NCBI GenBank assembly: GCA_003049485.1
Contig: PYST01000114.1
Span: 34,616 to 98,615 of the forward strand
Direction: 5' to 3'
From: Ophioceras dolichostomum
Taxonomy: Eukaryota; Ascomycota; Sordariomycetes; Magnaporthales; Ophioceraceae
Length of the DNA: 64,000 nt
Shown here piece by piece: positions 13,301 through 25,145 of this stretch. Both the position numbers and the translations under genes were made by a program. Below the pieces are notes generated by a model. The model made no database searches. It had not been told where the DNA came from and worked only from the letters and a program-made list of their open reading frames with translations. Position 1 is the first letter of the stretch; each line of letters opens with the position of its first letter.

Positions 13301-14447
13301 CGCCGCCGAGTCCCGCAAGATGCGCGACGACTCCGCCGCCGCCTCCAAGAAGCGCGTCGCTTCTCTGCGTGCGAACCTCCAGTCCGAAATCGCCCGGGGC
13401 AACATGTCCTACGCCGAAGCGGCCTCCATCGAGGCCGACTCGGCCGAGGCCGAGAAGGTCGCGCTGAGGGACCTGGAGAGGGCCGACTTCGAGCGCTTCC
13501 AGCAGGTGGTCGTCGCGCCCGCCAACGAGATGCTGACGCAGCGCATCAACAAGGCCTCCGCACTATTCGACGAGCTGAGGGGACGCCTGTTCGACGAGGC
13601 GAGGGCCATGGGCGCCGACCCGAACGTCGCGCAGGAGGAAGGGGACGAGCGGCCGGAGCTGCTCGAGAAGCTGACGCTGTTGAAGTGGATCTTCGAGGCG
13701 CGCGAGGGCCTGCACAGGGCGATTTTCGATCTGCTCTCTGACCGGAATGACCGCTACAGAGAGGTCGTGCTTACACCTTACAGGCTCTCGCGCAACGAGG
13801 AGAAGCTCGCGAACGCGAAGGCGTTCTTCACGGACGACACGGCGAAACGAGCGGCGGCCTTTACGGGAGAGACGCTGCAGCGCGCGAGGGAGTTCCGGGA
13901 CGTCGTGGAGGAGAACGTGTCGCGCGGGGTCGAGGTGCAGCTCAATGCCTTTTGGGACATCGCGCCCCCGCTCAAAAGCCTCCTCGATGAGATACCGGCT
14001 ACACTCCAGGGCTTCAGGGTGCGCGTCCCGCAGGCCGAGCTGCTGGAGACCCCGTCCTACGCGCAGCACCCGATGCAGTACCTGTTCTCGCTGCTGCTGC
14101 ACGCGGAGAAGTCGACGTACCAGTTCATCGAGTCCCAGACGAACCTGCTGTGCCTGCTGCACGAGGTGAAGGAGGCGGTGGCGAACGCGAGGGCGAGGAA
14201 CGCGGAGGCGGAGAGGGTTGCTGGCGTGGAGGGCACGGAGGGGGAGGACGTGGGGAGGATGAGGGAGGAGGAGGGGAGGAGGCTGACGGCCGATTTGAAG
14301 GAGAAGGTGAGGCTTGTGCAGGATCAGTGGAATGGTGCTCTTGGGGACACGGTTGTGGGCGTGAAGGAGAGGGTGGGGGAGTGGTTGCTGCAGACGGGTG
14401 GGTGGGATGAGAGTTTGGAGGAGGGTGCTGTTGGGGGTGTGCTTTGA
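10353..14447 (+). CDS. Conserved fungal Pro/Ser-rich protein with C-terminal coiled-coil domain
   Basis: Large protein of unknown function, 1,320 residues after removing one intron (10642-10773: donor gtgagt, ctaac branch point, acceptor ccacag). The intron is 132 bases, a multiple of three, and has no stop, so unspliced RNA would still be readable. Residues up to about 900 are low complexity and rich in Pro, Ser and Arg, with poly-Pro runs (PPPPPPGPPPP) and many SP/TP sites, suggesting a disordered phospho-regulated scaffold. The last ~400 residues are Glu/Arg/Leu-rich and largely helical, from ASKKRVASLRANLQSEIA through FQQVVVAPANEML and ALFDELRGRLFDEAR, and look like the conserved folded part. 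The start could be 10353, or ATGs at 10386 or 10389. No catalytic motif was seen. Confidence 0.8.
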   Translation: MAAPPPVVDAIMMSTARDPTSRLRAGLNPLLTTSLGMFPNQANTPLSAISLSSHNGFGAIQTPVSAIQPYNPQEWISSPMPGSERNSQRFSGGEPQGECSCVLVVLCSCGPRRGLRPSRASPYLLVSDVDVLVSNPYLSTGSPLPPPPYSPPRSQHPRPQSQMYEPTPANISAVRSSAPNMPRQSPEVQQTASNPAFPPPPGGGRGLSRERRFGIGIPSLRRRSDRDSAEATTPPDTHAPIPAMYPTPSALQPMPLQTPARQQHPGPLTLQIPESSDSEAGRLNSITTAPGSRRAQSTGAIGTPTSARSRSASQVRWEPGMPVPPPPPGPPPPGARSQSVSRPNSGSDPISSPPTRRPPPSGVTALGPVPPTPANWTENEANQCRTRSPPPSRSSLAESSSAISSSTSGAGAADSAASSSVLSNGPPSAGLSRNGALRGEKTLRERRNESRTRGGVRNSIDASFDASAQQLADIVIPGPGQLSRRLTIGRGTPRSGKSMTHEPPQNNNNNDESSRNSTPRAPGSASLQRSYPETQTPPFSPRPQKPYQLADAHSAPLHIAPKALPTPPPHHRSASNSQTRLTLETITPAPLSPRLVTKESVVKQTPDQFCRGTIERFKQFAHKESGAANDAERVRLFAEFIVAESRIRRERYAASMGAMGSEVLDLTRDLFRPMPPAASARRESVTSQASIAEFTPQSSEPSRSHRGSMGSVHREPFHQMIQTPNDSAGQGQSQSNSAPPSAGLPPGSPMAGPPSNANWQQPATANYMPSLSPILSMSISDVYDEDDSRGRPASRWWEAESNGAPSMRIERSKRESKYMGVGNKEAREALQWADDPADSLSLATASHRDSAATTTATSSSDYPPEKTGWHDVASGAAVPSPSDSSAAAYHQQTLTPPPQQQNHLRNSLLSNLSTPGTSTGPPTGSNGPPSPPQLDVSRLVTLPPPYPRHHPAVNNSHPELSSIRSSVRSLSDLSDVEALKTRSAAESRKMRDDSAAASKKRVASLRANLQSEIARGNMSYAEAASIEADSAEAEKVALRDLERADFERFQQVVVAPANEMLTQRINKASALFDELRGRLFDEARAMGADPNVAQEEGDERPELLEKLTLLKWIFEAREGLHRAIFDLLSDRNDRYREVVLTPYRLSRNEEKLANAKAFFTDDTAKRAAAFTGETLQRAREFRDVVEENVSRGVEVQLNAFWDIAPPLKSLLDEIPATLQGFRVRVPQAELLETPSYAQHPMQYLFSLLLHAEKSTYQFIESQTNLLCLLHEVKEAVANARARNAEAERVAGVEGTEGEDVGRMREEEGRRLTADLKEKVRLVQDQWNGALGDTVVGVKERVGEWLLQTGGWDESLEEGAVGGVL
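10642..10773 (+). other. In-frame stop-free intron
   Basis: Donor g|gtgagt, a ctaac branch point about 15 bases before the acceptor, and acceptor ccacag. Translating through it gives Cys/Val-rich sequence unlike the flanking Pro/Ser-rich protein, which supports removal. Confidence 0.8.
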
Positions 14448-15475
14448 GAGTTGAGTTTGAGTGGAAGTTGAGTTTCCCCCGGGAGAGAGAGGAATGATGG
14501 ATGCTGGAGGAGGAGGAACGTGAGATACCCCTTGTTGTTGTTTTTTCCTGATCATACACGCGCGCGCGCGCTTGTTGTCCTACCTGCCCCTGACAATGTT
14601 TCTGTTTTCCTCTCCGTGTCCCCATATACTGTGTGCTGTCCCTTCTTTCTCCTTTCCTTCCACTGCAAACCATCATCAAACTCCTACATTCCCCAGTCCC
14701 ATCCCTGTCACAGGGACGGACCACACACACACTCTCTATATCTCCTTCTCTTTGCTTCCTTTGATGAGACGCATCTTCACTTCTACACGTACATATTGCA
14801 TCGGGTGTTGGGTAATTTTGGAAAGACAAAGAGAAGGAGAGGCGGGTTTGGTGCACGTTATTTTATACCTGCACTCGCTCCACGTTCAGACAGACTGCGA
14901 CCGAGTGGCATTGTTTTTTTTTTTGTTTCTTTTTCTTGCAAACGCCTTTTTACATTTCAATGTGCTCATGATCTCTTAGATAGCCTGACTGGGTAGCTTA
15001 GCTTCCATCACCCTGACAGCTTCGATGTACTGTCAGGGACTTCTCTCGTCAATATGAGTGCTGCCGTTGAAACAAATAGGAACCAGTTGCCTCCACATAC
15101 ACTGCCGTCCATATATGAAAAGGTCTCAAGGCCTGTGTGAGCTCCTTTGTGAGAACGCTGCATTTGACTCGACCTGCGCATAGCCCCCAAAAACATCAAC
15201 GCTATATCGTTACATGTAAGGTAGGAACCTAGAGTATCGCTCCTTCGAGTATTACCGTTCCAACTACCTAGCTAGTCGTATCGTGGCTGTAGCTACCCAT
15301 CTCCAGATACTCTCAATTGGCGGGAAGGCCCTCCTTGCGACACGGGGAAGGCATGCGTGTCATGGCTTCCTATGCCTCCTCCCTATGGCATCACCGACCA
15401 ACCCCTTCCATCGATGATATCCCCTCTGGTCAGGCGGGATGGGGTATCTTGTGCCGTTGTATCTTTCGATTGGTT
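14448..15475. other. Intergenic between convergent genes, no gene recognised
   Basis: Contains a (CG)n run at about 14560-14570, a T-rich stretch at about 14909-14935 and pyrimidine-rich 3' flanks. Frames of up to 158 codons here read through pyrimidine-rich sequence and are not convincing genes. Confidence 0.5.
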
Positions 15476-15907
15476 TCATTCCACCTTCCCACCGTACTCT
15501 ATCGGCAAATCCATCCCCACCCGCCGCGCGGTCAGGCGCACCCTCGTCTCCTCGTCCATGCCCATGCCCGGGTTGTAGCGCTCCAGCAGGGCGGCGTACG
15601 TGCGCTGGGCGCGGAAGTAGGCGACGTACTGCTCGGCATGGGCGACGGCTTTGTGCTGCTGTTGTGGGGATAGCGTTGTTGTTGTTGTGGAGGACAAGGG
15701 GGGAGGCGGCGCTGACGAGGACGAGGAGGAGGAGGGGGACGAAGCTTTTATTGATGGTGACAATGGGGATGATGGCTCGAAGTGGCTTCGTAGTCGCTGG
15801 TGGAGGGGTTTCGGCTCGCTCGAGAGGAGTGTGCGGGGCGGGAGCTCTCGCAGGAAGGAGCGGTACAGGGACCGTATGGCCGAGGGATGTGGTGGTTTGG
15901 TCGCCAT
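15476..15907 (-). CDS. FMC1: Fmc1-like mitochondrial ATP synthase assembly factor
   Basis: Small matrix protein family needed to assemble the F1 sector of ATP synthase. The chosen start at 15907 gives 143 residues beginning MATKPPHPSAIRSLYRSFLR; the frame opens further upstream to 15991. Family features are the LYR-like N-terminal segment IRSLYRSFLRELP and the conserved C-terminal block AYFRAQRTYAALLERYNPGM followed by DEETRVRLTARRVGMDLP. The middle is a Ser/Pro/Thr-rich insertion (SSSSSSSAPPPPLSS) of low complexity. The gene is divergent from the EngB-like GTPase, sharing a promoter of about 256 bases. Assignment rests on these two blocks. Confidence 0.85.
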   Translation of the reverse strand: MATKPPHPSAIRSLYRSFLRELPPRTLLSSEPKPLHQRLRSHFEPSSPLSPSIKASSPSSSSSSSAPPPPLSSTTTTTLSPQQQHKAVAHAEQYVAYFRAQRTYAALLERYNPGMGMDEETRVRLTARRVGMDLPIEYGGKVE

Positions 15908-16163
15908 TGCTGGTGACGGAGGTTGGTTGGGACAGTCTGTGGTGATCGGGGGGGCGAGGTCGTGATCGTTGATTTCGGCACCAAAAATCATCCTCCTTGA
16001 AGCGTCTTATCGCTTATCGATAGACTAATTACGGGGCAAGTGGTCTTATTGGCCAATAGATAAGCGATATCGACACCATGGAACCGACCTACCTCTGGCG
16101 AAATTTTGGGAACGAGTCAATCCAAATTAAGGCTACCATCTGTATACATTCCATCTTGATCCA
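15908..16163. promoter_or_regulatory. Bidirectional promoter with 10-bp inverted repeat and CCAAT box
   Basis: Shared upstream region of two genes for mitochondrial proteins. Perfect inverted repeat arms ATCGCTTATC (16009-16018) and GATAAGCGAT (16059-16068) flank a CCAAT box (16053-16057). The arms contain GATAAG, the core of fungal GATA-factor sites. That these are functional sites is inference. Confidence 0.55.
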
Positions 16164-17792
16164 TTGCTAAGACAAACCGCAGGAAAGATGGCTTCCAGGG
16201 GCTCTCTGAACCTGGGCGCTTTGCCCTGCTCATTAAGACCAGTTGTAATGGCATCTATAAGCTCCCGTTTGCTGCTAATACCTGCGCGTTTAGCATCAAC
16301 ATCGGCATCGAATTCGTCCATATCCTCCTCCTCCGCCACCCGTTCATCGAACCCCTCTGCACTTCGAGCAGTGTCCTTCGTGCCCGGCCCGTCCAACATA
16401 CCCGGCGCCCCTCTAGCGATACTCGCCAAGCCTCCACGCACCAAAGACGTTCGGAAAGCAAACGAAGTGTTTTTACCAGACGACACCCGGCTTGCGGCCG
16501 AATTCCTCTACTCGGTCCCTCACTTCAGGGACCTCCCGATGAACACGACCGTACCAGAAGTCTGCATCCTAGGCCGCTCCAACGTCGGCAAGTCGACGCT
16601 GATCAACGCGCTCGCGGGCATGGACGGGTCCAAGGCGGGCCGCGTGGCGAAGACGCAGGCAAAGAAAGGGGTTGGACTAGCCGTCACTAGCTCGACCGCT
16701 GGTTCTACGCGAACCATGAACGGCTACGGCTTCGGCCCTCCACCACCCCCATCAGCGCACAAGCAGGAAGATGAGACCCCGAAGAGGGACGACGTCGTCG
16801 GCGGCAGGTCAAGGGGGCAGGTCCGCAAGGACGCAAAAGCCAAATCCCGCGCCGCCGAGAAGCACCGCCACTCGCTCATTCTGGTCGACATGCCAGGCTA
16901 CGGCCTTAGCTCGCAGGAGTCGTGGGGCGACGAGATCCAGAAGTACTTCGCGCGGAGGAAGATGCTGCGCGGCGCGGTGCTGCTCATCGACGCGAGCGTC
17001 GGCATCAAGGTCGGGGACCGCACGCTGCTCAAGCTGCTCTGCAGCTCCGGGGTGCGTACGGCCGTCGTCCTTACCAAGGGCGACAAGCTGGTCCCCCCTT
17101 CGGCCGCTTCTTCTTTTGCTTCTTCGCTTGCCGACGAGGCTTTCCGGAACAACAGGGACAATCGGCCCGGCGAATTTCCTGGTGCTGCTTCCGATCCCGC
17201 TTCTGACGGCTCCGCCGGGAGTGCTCGCGATGGAGTGAAGGAGACCACCGTCGCTAACGAGAAGGACAAGGGGAAGAAGGACAAAGACAAGGAGCCGAGG
17301 CAGGCGCTGGAGACCGCATGCAAGTGGATTTGGAACCATCTGGACTCTGTCAGTCGGAAGAACACCTACTGGAGGTGGGAGAACGACATCTTCGTCACCG
17401 GTGCGGGGGATCCGAGGGCTGGCGGGTTTGGTGTCGCCGGGGCGCGCCTGGCCATCTGTCGGCTCGCCGGCCTGGTTAAGACCCCGCCGGCTGTCAAGGA
17501 GCTGAACGGGCAGAAGAAGGACGCCGGTGGGGAAGCAGCATCTCAGTCGCTCTTGTCGTCGCCAGAGACCGTCCCCTTCAACGACATAACGTGGTCTCTT
17601 GAGTCATCTTCGTCAGGAACCTCTACTGTGGCTTCAGGAAGGGAACAGACGCCGTCGGAAGTATTCTTCGACGATTACTTTGGAGAATCGGCCCATGCTG
17701 CTGGACGATCTGAAGGCGTGACGGACCGGAGGCAGAAGCGGCGGCAGTTGCGAGAGCAGCTACGGGAGAATCGGAGGCGCGCACAGTTTTGA
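16164..17792 (+). CDS. MRX8: EngB/YihA-family mitochondrial GTPase (MRX8-like)
   Basis: GTPase of the EngB family; the yeast relative Mrx8 is a mitochondrial protein linked to mitoribosome biogenesis. 542 residues in a single exon. The first ~60 residues are rich in Ser, Arg and Ala with few acids, as in a matrix-targeting sequence. G1 is GRSNVGKST (137-145), a G2-like region SSTAGSTRT follows at about 176-184, G3 is DMPGYG (242-247) and G4 is TKGD (304-307). The spacing and the PGYG form are typical of EngB. A Lys/Arg/Asp-rich insertion (about 195-235) and a long acidic/Ser C-terminal extension make it longer than bacterial EngB (about 200 residues). M9 (16188) is an alternative start. Confidence 0.85.
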   Translation: MLRQTAGKMASRGSLNLGALPCSLRPVVMASISSRLLLIPARLASTSASNSSISSSSATRSSNPSALRAVSFVPGPSNIPGAPLAILAKPPRTKDVRKANEVFLPDDTRLAAEFLYSVPHFRDLPMNTTVPEVCILGRSNVGKSTLINALAGMDGSKAGRVAKTQAKKGVGLAVTSSTAGSTRTMNGYGFGPPPPPSAHKQEDETPKRDDVVGGRSRGQVRKDAKAKSRAAEKHRHSLILVDMPGYGLSSQESWGDEIQKYFARRKMLRGAVLLIDASVGIKVGDRTLLKLLCSSGVRTAVVLTKGDKLVPPSAASSFASSLADEAFRNNRDNRPGEFPGAASDPASDGSAGSARDGVKETTVANEKDKGKKDKDKEPRQALETACKWIWNHLDSVSRKNTYWRWENDIFVTGAGDPRAGGFGVAGARLAICRLAGLVKTPPAVKELNGQKKDAGGEAASQSLLSSPETVPFNDITWSLESSSSGTSTVASGREQTPSEVFFDDYFGESAHAAGRSEGVTDRRQKRRQLREQLRENRRRAQF

Positions 17793-18088
17793 GCGTCGTT
17801 CTCCTCTCGGAGGCATCAAACTAGAGTGAAAGAGGGGGCATGAAGCAAACAGCTTCGTTTGTGTACGAAACGGTGTATAATTACTTTTTCTGTTCTCGTG
17901 TACATTCATTGGAATACCTCTGCGGTTGAGACCCTTCGGTTGGCACGCGAGGTATTAAGTTGTATTATAGATAGATCGCTACAGATCCACAAACGCCATG
18001 CGACTTGGCTCCTAGACCGCCGACCAAGGCAACCTAGATAGGTAACTGGTAGGTAGATACTGTCAAATGAGAGAAAAAGACGTCTATA
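17793..18088. other. Short intergenic between convergent MRX8 and SWF1
   Basis: 3' flanks only. A TAGGTA-type run lies at 18031-18060. Confidence 0.5.
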
Positions 18089-19593
18089 TCATCTCCTCCC
18101 CTTCCTCCCTCTCCTCCCCCGAAACCGACTCTCAGAACTTGACATCTCGCTCGCCGACGATGCCGAAACAGAAGTGGCTGGGACGCGCGAGACGCTCCCC
18201 GGCGCGAAGATGTCGAGCAGGTTATCCCAAAACCCAAGGTCGTACAGGTTCTCGACGTGCTTCAGCTTCCACACCCTCTCCCACTCGCCCTCTCCCGGGA
18301 ACAGGGAGCCGAACCCTTCCGTGGCCGGCGGCGGCTCGCCGTTGGTGCTGCGCACCAGGATCTGCTCCGAGTCGACGGGCCAGCGCGTCCACTGCGGCTC
18401 GATGCGCGGGTCGGGCCTGCGCCCGGGCGGCAAGGGCCGCTTGAAGGCGATGCCGTCGCGCATGTCCTCGGCCAGGTCGGACCACTTCAGGGACTCGTTG
18501 GTGGTCACGCCGCCCCAGACGTTCCAGAGGTTGTAGGCCAGCAGGCCCCAGACAAGCGGGGTGGTCAGCAGCGCGAGCAGGCCCACGGCGCCCAGCGCGG
18601 TCTGCTGGTGCAGGCCCCAGGCCCAGAGGAAGACGTAGCGCTGGAACTCGAGCTTGCTGGAGTCGACGTCCGTGGCGCGCCACCACGCGACGGAGAACCC
18701 GGGGATGTGGGCGCGCACGGGCCGCAGGACCAGGGAGGTCGCGAGGAGCCCGCCCCAGAGGGTGAGGACGGCGGTGCTGAGGAGCAGGAGGAAGAACCAG
18801 TGCGTGTTGCCGGACCCGACGCAGTTGTTGATGAAGATGCAGTGGTGGTCCAGCCGGCCGATGCAGCGCTTGCAGATGCCGCAGTGCTTGCTGCGCGCCG
18901 GCTTGAGGAGGTTGCAGGTCCGGCAGAGCGTGCCCGGGTGGAAGAGCGTGAAGTCGTAGGGGTAGACGGCCATGTGTGCGGCGTGGCTGTCGCGGGTGAC
19001 CACGCCCGGGTCTGAGTAGGCGGCCAGATAGAGGAAGATGTAGGGGAGCGCCACGGCGACGGACACGGTCGCCTGCTGGAATGCGGTGAGCTGGTGCCAT
19101 GCTCCTGGGAGGGCGAAGCACTCCGATACGAAGAGCAGGAGGAAGAAAAATATCTTTTGTTGCGTGTAGGTATGCATGTTAGAGAGATTTGTTGGGTGCT
19201 TTGGCAACGTTCAGCGGTATCAGGGGGTTGAGGTTGGTCGTCCATACCAGCACGGTGGGGTGTTTGTCGTTCATGAGATACCTCCCCCAGCGGAGGAGGG
19301 ACGAAGAGAACCTCCCCGATGTAAGTTTCTGGTCAAGTGCCAGGATTCCTTGTGGGATATGCACCCATATTAAGCGGTGTAGGAACGAGATAGGCGTTCG
19401 TCTGTGGATGGGTAAGGAAGGATGTCAGCCAGGCGCTGATCTGATGAGAGTGCAGCCTCCCAACTGAAGGAGCTTTTGCAAGTACATAAGTTAGGGGTTC
19501 AAACCTGAAAATCGGTAGCCTGCCAAAGAATGCGACAAAGACCATAAAACTCACGCCGAGCACGAAGGCGGTGATTTTTGCGATAATACCCAT
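18089..19593 (-). CDS. SWF1: Swf1-type DHHC palmitoyltransferase
   Basis: Integral ER/Golgi S-acyltransferase that palmitoylates cysteines next to transmembrane segments, for example in SNAREs. Exons: 19593-19505, 19401-19248 and 19153-18089, all in phase, 435 residues. The N-terminus is a TM helix (MGIIAKITAFVLGVSFMVFV) followed by GRLPIFRRTPISFLHRLIWV, a block recognisable as Swf1. The zinc-binding Cys-rich domain LCRTCNLLKPARSKHCGIC leads to DHHC at residues 183-186, with the variant LDHHCIFINNCVG. Further TM helices lie before and after it. The C-terminus is hydrophilic and basic. The second intron has CTAAC 18 bases before an aag acceptor; the first donor (gtttga) is weak but phase and conservation support it. 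Confidence 0.9.
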
Positions 19594-20881
<1,288 letters not shown>

Positions 20882-23800
20882 ATGCCAGCACCCGTGGTCT
20901 ATGAAGGCCTGGAGAGCTCCAGCGGAGGAGGTTCCCTCTTCAGAGGGATCAAGTTTTGGGTCGCCCTCCGCGTGCCCCAGAGGAATCGATGGGTTGATGC
21001 CGTCAGGGTAAACATCTCCCCAGACATCACAGACACGTGCCCCTCCGCATCGCCCTCCCCATTCTGCACTCTGAATCTAGAATCCACACCTGAACGCTAA
21101 CGGGTTTTTGTAGCAAAATCGTGGAGAGGTTGTGGCTCTAGAAAAGATGGCCGATATGCTCATTGCCGACCCGGCTCTCCCAAAATCCGTACCCAAGGCC
21201 TTGGACTCGTACTCATGGAAGTTCATCGAGGACGCGCTCAAGACCGGCACGCTCCCAGACAAGGAGCCGTACCTTATCGAGCGGGCTAGCAGGCCGGGCC
21301 CAGCGAATCGGCCGACCGTATCCGGTGGTCCTGCCAAGTCCACCCGCGTCCCTTTCACTCCTGAAGACGACAGAGCTTTGACTGAATGGGTCAGACGGAA
21401 TTTGGATGTGGCCAGCGGCAATGTCATCTTCAAGCAGTTTGAGGAAAAGGTAATTGTGTCCTGAGACACACTCTCATGCCAGTGTTTTGGTTGCCTCGCG
21501 CCTTGCTGATGATTCCTTCCCTGCTCGTTCTCTTAGAATGATCGGCATCCGTGGTCGGCGTGGAGAGACAGGTGGGTGAAGAAGCTATCAAGCCTTCCCG
21601 GAAATGCCCAGCCGATTACGGAACCACAGTCCGACGAAGAAGACGACGAGGACGATGAGCCTCTAGCAAACGGTACATCCTCTCTATCTGCGGCCCAGCG
21701 CTCGCGACCAGCTCCTACTGCAAGCAGACAGACTAGCTCTCGCCCGAGATCTTCGGCGAACACACAACCCGACCGGCCGGCATCTTCGGGTACCCGTACG
21801 GCATTCACTCCTGAAGAAGATGAGCGCCTGCTGAGGATGGTCCATGAGGCTCGGCGCCGTGGAGAAAATATCGGGGGAAAGCTGATATACGAGGAGTTCG
21901 CCAGAGAAGTATGCACTCTCGCACCACTGTGTTAGCTGCTCAGTGACCGGAACTATCTGACGTCGTTGTTCTAGAACCCTACTCATCCAATGGAATCTTG
22001 GCGTAGTCGCTGGACGCGCACGCTGGCTAGGCGCGAGGAAGAGGCCGAACTACGGTCGCCGCCCTCGCTGCCACGAAAGCTTGGAAGGCCTCGGCGCCTG
22101 TTTCCGAATCCCTCGCCAGCTCGGCAAACCCCTCGAACCAACGGCCATGGCCAGGCCAGCCAGCTTTTCGGCCAGCTGGACGTCGAAGTAGAAGCCATCG
22201 ATCAAGAACACGAGCATGATGGCGCGGCGCTGAGCCACGCCGAGCCAGAGCCAGCTAGTCCAATAGTGGAAGAAGAGGAACGAGAGGAAGAAGGGGAACT
22301 ATCTTACGTGAAACGAAGACGCCTTATGAACCAGTCTGCCACTGATGTCTCGCGCTTCTGGCGAGGACACAGCGTGCGGAATGCACTCGCCAGCCTCGCC
22401 AGCCTTCAGCCGACTGTGAAGGGCTTCCTCATCAGGAAGCTTCTCCGACCGGACGACGCCGAGGAAGAAGAAGAGGAGGAGGACGACGAGGAGGAGAGTG
22501 ATGAAGCCGACTTCGAAGATGCCATCCGACCTGAAGCCGCCGTCGGTTCCGATGATGATGACTACAACGATGGCGATGACGGTAGCGATAAGTTCGCGTC
22601 ATTATCGGAAGCCAGCGGCGACGGATCCGAGTCCCATGCGCGCCAAGGAGTCAGGGCTGACGACGGAGGTGTTGTCGGCGAGGAGCGAGCTGTCGATGAA
22701 GGTGCCCACGTCGAGGACGGGGATGACGATGAGACCCGTTTCGATAGTGTCGATGGTGAAGAGTTAGAAGACCTGGAGATGAAATTCTACGGAGACTTCC
22801 AGATGTGGGCGGAAGTCAATGGACAACAAGTCGATCTATCTCCAACGATCAGCGGGCATACCATTCGGCTCTGGGATCTGTTCGAGGCATTCATGCGCCA
22901 GAAACGCTCACTGCCGCCGGAAAGCAACGTGGAGGATTACGACTGGAACCTGGTCGCGGCCGAGCTCGGGTTCGACACAGCCGCCGATCCCTCAGTGGCT
23001 GGGCAAATCGCTGCTTACCACGAGGATCATCTGGGAGATTTTGGCAGGCTTTTGGACCGTTGGGAAAAGGAGGAGAAGGAATCTGCTGGCGGCAACGACG
23101 ACATGGTCCAGCAAGACCAAGTAAACCCCGTGAGTCCCATGAGTCCCGGCCATCAAGCGCATGATATGGACATCGTCTCAGTCAACTCAAAGCCACCCAC
23201 GCAAGCACCACACGCACATCCCTCTCCCTCTAATCATCACTTGAAACGTCGCCGCGACGAGGTGCTCGAGAACGACTTGAGTGCTAGGCCGATCTCTCCC
23301 CCAAAACGCCAACGTGTCAGCCGCGATGTCGAGATCCCCGCGACCCCTGGCCCAGAGGTGCGCCGGGCAATTCTCCCTCCCCATCCGGCAGTTGACGGGG
23401 GTCCGGCCTTCAGAACCCGGTCACGCCGCCGTACCCTGGTGAACGGAGGGGACCCCCGGCCCCAGCCGCCAGCGAAGCCAGCAAGGCCGCCGGCTGCCGT
23501 GGAACCCGAGACGCAAGACTGGCGGTTCGATCCAGCCTCCCAAACCGTCGTCATTAAAGGCGAGTCTGAAGAGGACGAGGATAGTGATGACGATAATGAC
23601 GGTGAGAACTCGCCGTCGCAGCAACTCCGCAACGAATCGGAGCTGCATAGTCCTCATCGCGCCGAGGGACGGGTCCTCCCCACGATTGAGGAAGAGGAGG
23701 AGCCCGAGCGTGAACATTCCGAGCCCATGTTTGTTGGGGATTCTCCCGAGCGACAGCCACAACAACACACGCCTTCGCCGGCCAGGGACCAATCTCCCGA

Positions 23801-25145
23801 GTTGGCCCCGATGAGCGAGAAGGCTCGAGGCAAACGACCGGAGACGGCCGTGTCGCCACCTCCCACGCGCTATAGAACGGCTCAGAGGCAGGACGGAAAC
23901 GACACCCCAGAGCAGCGGTCTCCGGCCACTATCCATCGAACACTCTCTTCTGAGTTCACCCATTCTCTACCGCTACCCCCATCTGCACAGCGGCGACCGC
24001 CGTCTTTGTCACTACCGTCGTCCTCCACCTCGGCGCCACAGTCATCATCAGCATCGTCACGACCGCAGATCCGGCCTGCGCGTCGTTCCGGTCCAGGATC
24101 CATGGGTCCACCCCCTCCGCCCAACCAGTCCACTTCAGGAGGCAACACCGCAGGAGTCGCTTCGTCGCCGCGCTCAGTTCACTCTGCCGCCTCCGCAGGC
24201 GACTCTTCCTCCCGCCGACCCGCGGCCTCCGAGACGAGTGGTGGCATCGCGAGCACCGCTAGTGCTCATCCGCGCCGTACCTCACAACACACCCCTCTTC
24301 ACTCCCCCGATCACCCCAACGGCTCGCACCACCTCGACAACAACCAATCCCCCTCCGGTCCGCCTCCACCTACGCGTCAACCCATCACGCGCTCCGTCAC
24401 CGGCGAGCTCGAGCACTGGATGTCGCTGGGTTACCCGCGCGAGTTCATCCTCCGGCTGCTCAAGACGACCAACATGGACAACTCGATCGTCAACGAGGTC
24501 CTCTACGACTGCGCGCGGCGGATCGAGCACGACCCAACTCTTTCCCCTTCCCGGCGGTACGTGTTACCCGAGAACAAAAGTGGCGTGTGGACCCAGCGGG
24601 ACGACGACGCGCTCGCCGTCGTCGATGGGCACGATTGGATAAGGGCGCCGGAGAGCAGGGCGGATGTGGAGGAGAGGAAGCTTGCGGAGGCGATGAGGAG
24701 GAGGATCGAGGAGAAGCATGGTGCTAATAGCATTCGGCATAGGAGGGAGTTTTTAGGGATGTGGACGAGGAGGAGGAATGAGGAAAGGGAAAGGGCAAGG
24801 GAAGGGGAAGGGGGTAATGAGGGCAAGAATGGGAGGATTGAGAGGGAGAGGGAGAGGGAGAGGCAGGCTAGGGAGAGGGATGCTAGGGAGGCTCGGGAGA
24901 GGGAGGAGGAGAGGAGGGAGAAGGAGAGGATGATGGAGAGGATTATGCGGATGGCGGGCGGTGGTAATTCTGCTGCTAGTAGTACTAGTGGTGGTGGTAG
25001 GAGTGGCAGTGTTGGACGGGTCGGCAGCGGAGCTGGTAGCGGTAGCGGAAGGGCAACCGGGAGCAGCAGAGAATTGCCGCCGTCATCGGCTCCAACGTTG
25101 TCATCGTCGTCTTCGAGGCGGCCGGGCACCGGCCGTAGGTTCTGA
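20882..25145 (+). CDS. RAP1: Rap1 telomere-associated protein
   Basis: Telomere (shelterin-type) protein. Exons 20882-21007, 21114-21449, 21537-21908 and 21975-25145, all in phase, 1,334 residues. Order of parts: BRCT-like N-terminus (about 15-95, with SLFRGIKFWVALRVPQRNRW); first Myb-type domain (123-172, FTPEDDRALTEWVRR to HPWSAWRDRWVKKL); second Myb-type domain (243-297, FTPEEDERLLRMVHEARRRG to MESWRSRWTRTL); acidic region; an ARID-like helical segment (about 547-640, LWDLFEAFMRQ); a long disordered stretch; and the RCT domain (about 1084-1175, YPREFILRLLKTTNMDNSIV and SGVWTQRDDDAL). The tail is a charged Glu/Arg helix ending in Gly/Ser. In many fungi Rap1 reaches telomeres through a partner (known of the family); whether these Myb domains bind DNA cannot be told. 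Confidence 0.9.
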
